Positions 6,951 through 12,153 of a DNA stretch of 12,153 bases are shown here, one piece after another. Below the pieces are notes generated by a model. That model saw only the letters and a program-made list of their open reading frames with translations. It was not told where the DNA came from and made no database searches. The stretch covers positions 1-12,153 of the forward strand of contig CANHBA010000058.1 of NCBI GenBank assembly GCA_947458985.1, in the 5' to 3' direction. Positions within the stretch are counted from its first letter, which is position 1, and the number at the start of each line of letters is the position of its first letter. The translations under genes were made by a program, and so were the position numbers. This stretch comes from Flavobacteriales bacterium. Its GTDB lineage: Bacteria > Bacteroidota > Bacteroidia > Flavobacteriales_D > Crocinitomicaceae.

Positions 6951-7628
6951 ATGATTGCCCTTGTTCAAGAAATACAATCCGTCCTAGAAAACGCCAAAGA
7001 TCCAAACCGCGTTAGGCAAATGGAGGCTTACATGAAAAATCATTTTTCCTTCATCGGAGTCATGTCGGGTCCAAGAAAGGTTATTTTTCAACAATTCAAA
7101 CCACATCTGCAGCAATTGAGTTCGGAGCAATCCTGGGATTTCATTTATGAATGTTGGGCCAACCCACACCGAGAGGTTCAATATATGGCTATCGATCATT
7201 TATTGGCAAACTACAAAAAAAATGCACAGTCCTCAGATGGACATCATTTTACATTTGTTTTAAGCAACCAGACTTGGTGGGATTCCCTGGATTTAATAGC
7301 GGCTCATTCAGTTGGCCATTTTGCACGGCAATTCCCTTCGGCATTTTCAGAATTGGCACAAGAGTGGGAGTCATCAGCTAATTTTTGGTTACACCGCACA
7401 CTCCTTATTCATCAACTCAAATACAAACAGCAAACGAATTTAGAATTGTTGCAATACTACATACATACCTTCAAATGGAATAAAGAATTTTTTATCCAGA
7501 AGGCAATCGGTTGGTCTTTGCGCGAAGTCTCTAAATGGAATCCGGACTGGGTCAGAAAGGTAGTGGAGTCAGAAAATTTACTTGGCTTGGCCCGAAGAGA
7601 GGCAATGAAATATGTGCCAATAGTTTAA
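6951..7628 (+). CDS. DNA alkylation repair protein, AlkD-like HEAT-repeat glycosylase
   Basis: Cytoplasmic DNA glycosylase of the AlkC/AlkD superfamily (225 aa), which excises alkylated purines such as 3-methyladenine and 7-methylguanine without base flipping. It is all helical, consistent with HEAT-like repeats. Key residues from Bacillus cereus AlkD (Trp109, Asp113, Arg148, Trp187) correspond with a one-residue offset to Trp110 and Asp114 in TWWDSLD, Arg149 in WLHRT, and Trp188 in KAIGWSLREVSK. The YMKNHFSFIGV segment (27-37) and NPDWV near the end are also typical. I chose ATG 6951 because the only upstream start in frame, GTG 6897, lies inside the rnpB P19 hairpin and would add residues read from a structural RNA. 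No Shine-Dalgarno sequence precedes the ATG. Expression may depend on readthrough from rnpB or on a promoter within it. Confidence 0.92.
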   Translation: MIALVQEIQSVLENAKDPNRVRQMEAYMKNHFSFIGVMSGPRKVIFQQFKPHLQQLSSEQSWDFIYECWANPHREVQYMAIDHLLANYKKNAQSSDGHHFTFVLSNQTWWDSLDLIAAHSVGHFARQFPSAFSELAQEWESSANFWLHRTLLIHQLKYKQQTNLELLQYYIHTFKWNKEFFIQKAIGWSLREVSKWNPDWVRKVVESENLLGLARREAMKYVPIV

Positions 7629-7649
7629 ACACGACACCTCAGTTTATTT

Positions 7650-7658
7650 TAGATTTTG
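7650..7658 (+). promoter_or_regulatory. Weak candidate -7 element upstream of the amidohydrolase pair
   Basis: TAGATTTTG resembles TAnnTTTG with one extra T. It lies 14 bp before the ATG at 7673, in the 44-bp gap after the alkD-like gene. No -33 TTG is clear. The pair may equally be read through from upstream. Confidence 0.2.
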
Positions 7659-7672
7659 TATTTTCACACCCT

Positions 7673-10600
7673 ATGAAAGCACGCTTTATATTATTTCTAT
7701 TTGGCGCGTTATTTTCTCTTGAATTGCATGCGCAATTTGGACCAGAAAATGGCGTCAAGGCATCTGAACCCAAATTTGTGTTGCTACAGCACGCCACTAT
7801 TATGGTCAAGCCGGGCCAAACACTTGCAGATTGCGACTTACTATTGCATGAAGGTAAAATTGTTCAGGTCGGAAAAAACCTCAAACAAGACGGCGCCGTC
7901 GCACTCGACTACACGGGTAAAGTACTCGTTCCATCATTTATCGATCTTTATTCTAGTATAGGCCTCGACCCAGTTGCTTTTAAAAACAACGGTTGGAGAC
8001 CACAATTAGAAAGCAATAAAGAAGGCGCCTATTACTGGAATGAGGCCGTGCATCCAGAGCTCACCGCCGCAAGCGCATTCAAATTAGTCGACAACAGTAC
8101 CGATCAATTGCAACAGGCTGGTTTTGGTTTCGCGCTTACACACCACATGGATGGTGTTGTTCGTGGTAGCGCTGCATTTGTTGCACTCGGGCAAAAAGAG
8201 GTGCACCAACAAATCATTTCGGCAAAAGCAGCACAAGTTTTTTCTTTTTCTAAAGGGGCGAGCAATCAAACCTATCCGTCTTCCCAAATGGGCTCCATTG
8301 CATTGCTGCGCCAGGCTCTTTACGACCTCGACTACTACAGCAAGAATAAAGCGAATTTGTCTTACTCTGTTTCTTTGTCAGAGTGGGAGGAATTGTCTAA
8401 ACTTCCTACCTTCTTTAAAACCGATGACAAATGGGAAATCCTACGCGCTCAAAAAATCGCCAAAGAGTTCAAGACCAATTTCCTATTTATTGGTTCGGGC
8501 AATGAATACGCCATCGCTAGCGATTTAAAAGCGCAAAATGCACAACTTGTATTACCCCTCACTTTTCCGGAGGCTTTTGAAGTGAATGACCCTTATCTAG
8601 CCCGAGAAATCCCGCTTTCTGAACTCAAACATTGGGAGCTGGCACCAAGTAACGCCATGTTGCTCAAAAAAGCGGGCCTCGATATCGCATTTACAACTTA
8701 TGGGCTTAAAAATGCCGATCAGTTTTGGACGGCGCTGCGCAAAACTATTGCTCGAGGGCTTTCGGCAAGTGACGCAATGGCTGCTCTTACTACTGTTCCT
8801 GCTAGCTGGATTGGCCTTGGGGCTCAAGTGGGCACTTTAGAAGCTGGTAAGCACGCGAGTTTCTCGGTGTTCAGTGCCGATCCTTTTGCTTTTGAAGCAC
8901 AATTATTAGAAACTTGGAATCTTGGAGAAGCGCGTTACTGGAAAGCGCAGAACCCAACAAACCTAATAGGCACATACTCCGTCAAACTACCAGACACTAC
9001 CTATGAATTGGTAGTCACTGGATCACCCGACAAACCACAGGGGAAGGTCGTGTACAAAACAACAACTGACACCCTTTCTACCAAAGCCAACATCCTGCTC
9101 AAGCAACAAGATGTTGCCATCCAATTTATTTCCATTGGAACAACCAATCCACAGCTGATTCAACTTCATGCCAAAGTTTTAAAAAATGGAATGGTACTAG
9201 AAGGGGAGGGAACCGACGCAAAAGGCGCTTGGTTTCAATGGAGCGCTATCCAACAACAAACTACACCAAAACCGGCGCCCGTAACTCTTAAATCAGACTC
9301 CACCGCTTATGGTCAGGTTTGGTTCCCAAATATGGCTTTTGGCACTTCAGCAAAAGCTACTGCTCAAACAATTCTCTTCAAAAATGCTACCGTCTGGACC
9401 AACGAGAAGGAAGGTATTGTCAAAGGCGCTGATGTACTTGTTGTCAACGGTAAAATCAAAGAAGTGAGTCGTCAAAATATGAACGCACCAGCCGGAGCGC
9501 GTGTAATAGATGCCGCCGGTCTACATCTTACTTCGGGCATCATCGACGAACATTCTCACCTTGCTATCTCAAGAGGTGTCAATGAAGGCGGGCAAGCCAT
9601 CACCGCTGAGGTAAGCATTGCAGACGTCGTTAATCCGGACGACATCGATATTTACCGACAATTAGCGGGTGGTGTCACTGCAGCACAGTTATTACATGGC
9701 TCGGCCAATCCAATTGGAGGGCAATCAGCGCTCATCAAATTCAAGTGGGGTGTAACTCCTGATGAAATGCTCATTGATAATGCGCCTAAATTCATCAAAT
9801 GTGCACTTGGTGAAAATGTCAAGCAGGCCAATTGGGGCGATTTCAACACAGTTCGATTTCCGCAAACTCGCATGGGTGTTGAGCAAGTTTTTTACGACGG
9901 ATTTTACCGAGCAAAAGCCTATCAAAAAGAATGGGATGCCTACAAAGCAGGCAAAACGCGCGTTGCCCCAAGAGTAGATCTCGAACTCGAGGTCTTGGCA
10001 GAAATACTTCGATCTGAACGCTTTATTACTTGTCACTCCTACATTCAGTCAGAAATCAATATGCTGATGCACGTTGCCGATTCGATGGGTTTTAGAATCA
10101 ATACATTTACGCATATTTTGGAAGGCTATAAAGTTGCCGATAAAATGAACAAACACGGTGTTGCAGGCTCCACCTTTTCCGATTGGTGGGCTTACAAATT
10201 TGAAGTCAATGACGCTATTCCGTATAATGCAGCTCTCATGACCGAACAAGGCGTAGTGGTTTGTATCAATTCTGACGACGCCGAAATGGGCCGCAGGCTC
10301 AATCAAGAGGCTGCCAAAACTGTCAAATATGGAGGCCTAAGCGAAGAACAAGCTTGGAAACTCGTCACGTTGAATCCTGCAAAAACCCTGCATTTAGATG
10401 CAGAAATGGGAAGTGTCAAGGCGGGTAAGGCAGCCGATCTCGTCCTTTGGACGGCCAACCCACTGAGCATAGAAGCGCGCGTCTCCCTGACCATGATCGA
10501 CGGTGTTGTCTATTATGAAGAGGCTCTGCAAGCACAAAAACAACAGCAAATCGAACAAGAACGCGTGCGTATTTTAAGCCTCATGCTCGCAGCAGGCGAA

Positions 10601-10699
10601 CGGGGTGAAGCCACCAAAACGCCGCAAAAGAAAGCCAAGAAACATTACCATTGCGACACACTCGGCGAAGAAGCCACCGAATCTGAAAACGCCCATTGA
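7673..10699 (+). CDS. Exported two-module amidohydrolase (imidazolonepropionase-like), N-terminal module degenerate
   Basis: Periplasmic 1008-aa amidohydrolase-superfamily protein; substrate unknown. Residues 1-20 are a signal peptide (LHA then Gln21). Module 1 (about 35-415) has the amidohydrolase shape, from ATIMVKPGQ through the KVLVPSFIDLY strand to VGTLEAGKHASFSVF (386-400), but DLY (91-93) replaces the HxH metal motif, so it should not bind the usual metal. A beta-rich linker follows (about 430-560). Module 2 (about 565-950) is complete: IIDEHSHL with His627/His629, FIKCALGENVK (707-717), His788 in ITCHSYIQSE, His814 in FTHILEGYK, Asp868 in INSDDAEMGRR, and MGSVKAGKAADLVLW (912-926). 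A Lys-rich tail ends in HYHCD (991-995). Extending the frame back to 7535 would read out of frame through the alkD-like gene, so ATG 7673 with its signal peptide is the start. It is paired with the next gene, 1 nt away. Confidence 0.9.
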   Translation: MKARFILFLFGALFSLELHAQFGPENGVKASEPKFVLLQHATIMVKPGQTLADCDLLLHEGKIVQVGKNLKQDGAVALDYTGKVLVPSFIDLYSSIGLDPVAFKNNGWRPQLESNKEGAYYWNEAVHPELTAASAFKLVDNSTDQLQQAGFGFALTHHMDGVVRGSAAFVALGQKEVHQQIISAKAAQVFSFSKGASNQTYPSSQMGSIALLRQALYDLDYYSKNKANLSYSVSLSEWEELSKLPTFFKTDDKWEILRAQKIAKEFKTNFLFIGSGNEYAIASDLKAQNAQLVLPLTFPEAFEVNDPYLAREIPLSELKHWELAPSNAMLLKKAGLDIAFTTYGLKNADQFWTALRKTIARGLSASDAMAALTTVPASWIGLGAQVGTLEAGKHASFSVFSADPFAFEAQLLETWNLGEARYWKAQNPTNLIGTYSVKLPDTTYELVVTGSPDKPQGKVVYKTTTDTLSTKANILLKQQDVAIQFISIGTTNPQLIQLHAKVLKNGMVLEGEGTDAKGAWFQWSAIQQQTTPKPAPVTLKSDSTAYGQVWFPNMAFGTSAKATAQTILFKNATVWTNEKEGIVKGADVLVVNGKIKEVSRQNMNAPAGARVIDAAGLHLTSGIIDEHSHLAISRGVNEGGQAITAEVSIADVVNPDDIDIYRQLAGGVTAAQLLHGSANPIGGQSALIKFKWGVTPDEMLIDNAPKFIKCALGENVKQANWGDFNTVRFPQTRMGVEQVFYDGFYRAKAYQKEWDAYKAGKTRVAPRVDLELEVLAEILRSERFITCHSYIQSEINMLMHVADSMGFRINTFTHILEGYKVADKMNKHGVAGSTFSDWWAYKFEVNDAIPYNAALMTEQGVVVCINSDDAEMGRRLNQEAAKTVKYGGLSEEQAWKLVTLNPAKTLHLDAEMGSVKAGKAADLVLWTANPLSIEARVSLTMIDGVVYYEEALQAQKQQQIEQERVRILSLMLAAGERGEATKTPQKKAKKHYHCDTLGEEATESENAH

Positions 10700-10700
10700 T

Positions 10701-11930
10701 ATGAAAGCTACATTATTTTTCTTTGCATTCATGTGGAGTGCAACCCTCAGCGCCCAACGCATCCTGTTGTTACACGGCACAGCCCATATCGGCAACGGCA
10801 ATGTCCTAGAGTCGGCCGCAATTGGTGTGGTCAATGACCGCATTACATTTGTCAAAAATTCCTTGACCCAATCTTTTTCAAAACAAGATTGGGATACCAT
10901 CATTAATTGCAACGGTCAGCATTTTTATCCAAGTTTGGTTTCTGCCAACAACACACTAGGCCTTACAGAAATCGATGCTGTACGCGCCACCCGTGATTTC
11001 AATGATGTTGGCGACTGGAATCCGCACGTCCGTGCCCAAGTAGCCTATAACGTGGAGTCAAAAGTCGTCGAGACTACCCGCACTAATGGCGTACTATTAG
11101 TCCAAGCTACACCTCGTGGTGGCTGGATCTCCGGAAGCTCTGCAGTCATGAAACTCAGCGGCTGGAACTGGGAAGACGCCACTGTTTTGGCAGACGACGG
11201 CATTCACCTCAATTGGCCTTATGATCCTAAAAATTACGCGACCCAAAAGCGCGATATTTATTCCTTTTTTGAATTGGCTAAAACCTACGCAACAGACCGT
11301 GATGACCAAATCTCAGATCTGCGTTTGGAAGCCATGAAAGCTTGTTTTATCGCCAACAAACGCGTGTATATCCATGCAGAATCAATACAGCAAATCGTCG
11401 ACATCATCGATTTTGCAGCCAGTTTTCAATTGGCATTTCCCGTTATTGTGGGTGGCCGAGATGCACATTTAGTGGGTGCCAAATTACGCGACTCCAAAAT
11501 TCCTATAATGCTTTCTCGTGTGCATAGTTTGCCAAGCAGAGAAGACGACCTCACTTTTTTACCCTATCAAATGCCGTCCTTGCTCAAGGCACAAGGCATT
11601 CCGTTTTGCATACAAAACGATGGCGACATGCAGCCGATGAATACCCGAAATTTACCTTTTCAGGCCGGAACAACAATTGCTTATGGACTAACAGCTGAAG
11701 AAGCTCTCAAGAGTGTGTCTCTCAGCGTTTGTCAAATCATGGGTATAGACAAAGACTACGGCACGCTCGAGGCGGGTAAAAAAGCAACTTTCTTTGTTTC
11801 AAAAGGCCCCGCATTGGACATGCGTACCAATCAACTAACCACCATTCTTGTCGACGGAAAGTTGGTATCAACCACTAACTTTCAGGAACAACTTTACTTG
11901 AAATACCGTCAAAAATATAAGGCTGAATAA
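10701..11930 (+). CDS. Exported amidohydrolase-like protein lacking the HxH metal motif
   Basis: Periplasmic 409-aa relative of the amidohydrolase module just upstream. Residues 1-18 are a signal peptide (LSA then Gln19). The composite beta-sandwich frame is present at both ends: ILLLHGTAHIGNGNVLESAAIG near the start (from 21) and YGTLEAGKKATFFV (353-366) near the end. Where HxH should follow strand 1, the sequence is SAN (81-83), inside LVSANNTLGLTEIDAVRAT. TPRGGWISGSSAVM (137-150) resembles the PRGG/IGG loop of the family. One barrel His survives in YIHAE (His225), and QNDGD (305-309) occupies the region of the catalytic Asp. Catalysis by the standard binuclear mechanism is doubtful; it may be a non-catalytic partner of the larger protein. 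The ATG follows the upstream TGA by 1 nt (TGATATG), so translational coupling is likely. The in-frame ATG at 10605 lies inside the previous gene and would mask the signal peptide. Confidence 0.86.
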   Translation: MKATLFFFAFMWSATLSAQRILLLHGTAHIGNGNVLESAAIGVVNDRITFVKNSLTQSFSKQDWDTIINCNGQHFYPSLVSANNTLGLTEIDAVRATRDFNDVGDWNPHVRAQVAYNVESKVVETTRTNGVLLVQATPRGGWISGSSAVMKLSGWNWEDATVLADDGIHLNWPYDPKNYATQKRDIYSFFELAKTYATDRDDQISDLRLEAMKACFIANKRVYIHAESIQQIVDIIDFAASFQLAFPVIVGGRDAHLVGAKLRDSKIPIMLSRVHSLPSREDDLTFLPYQMPSLLKAQGIPFCIQNDGDMQPMNTRNLPFQAGTTIAYGLTAEEALKSVSLSVCQIMGIDKDYGTLEAGKKATFFVSKGPALDMRTNQLTTILVDGKLVSTTNFQEQLYLKYRQKYKAE

Positions 11931-11946
11931 GATTGGTGTAACTTTT

Positions 11947-11975
11947 GCTAGACCACTTCGTCTTAGCGCTGTTTT
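11947..11975 (+). terminator. Imperfect hairpin with T-run between amidohydrolase and sigma factor
   Basis: GCTAGAC (11947-11953) pairs with GTCTTAGC (11960-11967) through a six-base CACTTC loop with one bulged T. It is followed by GCTG and TTTT (11972-11975) directly before the sigma-factor ATG. It could be a weak terminator of the amidohydrolase pair or a 5'-leader structure. The 4-nt gap before the T-run and its short length weaken the terminator reading. Confidence 0.3.
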
Positions 11976-12153
11976 ATGACTGTTCAGCAATACAATGAAT
12001 GTGTGAGAGAATTCGCAGATCGGCTCTATCGTTTTGCCCTTAAAAACGCAGGCGACACCGACCTTGCGCAAGATTTCGTGCAAGATGCTTTTGAACGCTT
12101 ATGGGTTCGTGTAGACACCGTTGACTACCAGCGCGTCAAAGCCTATTTATTCA
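11976..12153 (+). CDS. ECF-type RNA polymerase sigma factor (3' truncated by window edge)
   Basis: First 59 codons of a sigma-70 family extracytoplasmic-function sigma factor, running off the end of the window. The visible part is region 2: FADRLYRFALKNAGD (13-27), where region 2.1 packs, then LAQDFVQDAFERLWVRVD (30-47), the region 2.2 helix that binds the RNA polymerase beta-prime coiled coil, and the start of region 2.3/2.4 at YQRVKAYLF (51-59). The DLAQD.VQDAF.RLW pattern is diagnostic of Bacteroidota ECF sigma factors. ATG 11976 is the first start in frame that gives a normal N-terminus for the family; it follows a T-run rather than a Shine-Dalgarno sequence. Any anti-sigma partner or SusC/D operon would lie outside the window, so the regulon cannot be stated. 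Confidence 0.9.
   Translation, partial: MTVQQYNECVREFADRLYRFALKNAGDTDLAQDFVQDAFERLWVRVDTVDYQRVKAYLF

Noticed and set aside
6664..6977. Minus-strand open frames of 82-90 codons over rnpB
   Set aside because: They are antisense to a structural RNA whose pairing fully explains the sequence.
7535..7672. 46-codon N-terminal extension of the large amidohydrolase
   Set aside because: It overlaps the alkD-like gene in another frame and would bury a clear signal peptide that begins at 7673.
10605..10700. 32-codon N-terminal extension of the 409-aa protein
   Set aside because: It lies within the previous gene in another frame, is very basic and low in complexity, and would bury the signal peptide at 10701.
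10574..10912. Minus-strand 112-codon frame across the amidohydrolase junction
   Set aside because: It is antisense to two well-supported genes and has no recognisable feature.
1..12153. CRISPR array, tRNA, insertion sequence or prophage
   Set aside because: No spaced direct repeats, tRNA T-loop/anticodon pattern, transposase motif or phage structural gene was seen on either strand.

Overview
The window looks like ordinary chromosome of a Bacteroidota bacterium, probably Flavobacteriia or a near relative; I cannot name a genus. The signs are a secreted protein with a C-terminal type IX secretion (Por) sorting domain, a Bacteroidota-style MenC, TAnnTTTG-type promoter boxes, starts without a strong Shine-Dalgarno sequence, and four exported proteins whose predicted signal peptidase I sites all have Gln at +1. 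Coding density is very high. There is no tRNA, insertion sequence, integrase, CRISPR array or phage gene, and no intergenic stretch exceeds about 90 bp.

Layout. 2-901 (+) is the 3' part of menC, an enolase-superfamily o-succinylbenzoate synthase of menaquinone synthesis. It converges on and overlaps by 23 bp a minus-strand SLT-type lytic transglycosylase (879-1835). A 90-bp divergent intergenic region with a perfect 15-bp palindrome leads to yidD (1926-2213, +), a YidC/Sec membrane-insertion helper. yidD converges on and overlaps by 62 bp a 1080-aa superfamily 1 helicase (2152-5394, -). A short divergent gap then leads to a plus-strand run: a T9SS-sorted secreted protein (5456-6544); the RNase P RNA gene rnpB (6557-6934), with visible P1, P2, P3, P4 and P19 elements; an AlkD-like HEAT-repeat DNA glycosylase (6951-7628) starting only 16 nt after rnpB; a 1008-aa two-module amidohydrolase (7673-10699); a 409-aa amidohydrolase-like partner 1 nt later (10701-11930); and the first 59 codons of an ECF sigma factor (from 11976).

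How the parts relate. The two amidohydrolases almost certainly form a translationally linked pair, both exported. Of their three amidohydrolase-fold modules only one, the C-terminal half of the large protein, keeps the HxH metal motif. rnpB is squeezed between two protein genes: its likely -7 box directly follows the upstream stop codon, and its 3' U-tract lies in the leader of the alkD-like gene. The other genes are housekeeping or envelope functions with no obvious common pathway.

I found no convincing new multi-gene system. The most unusual items are the partly degenerate amidohydrolase pair, the packed rnpB/alkD junction, the intergenic palindrome, and a solo COG1112-like helicase with a DUF4011-like front end and no nuclease domain.
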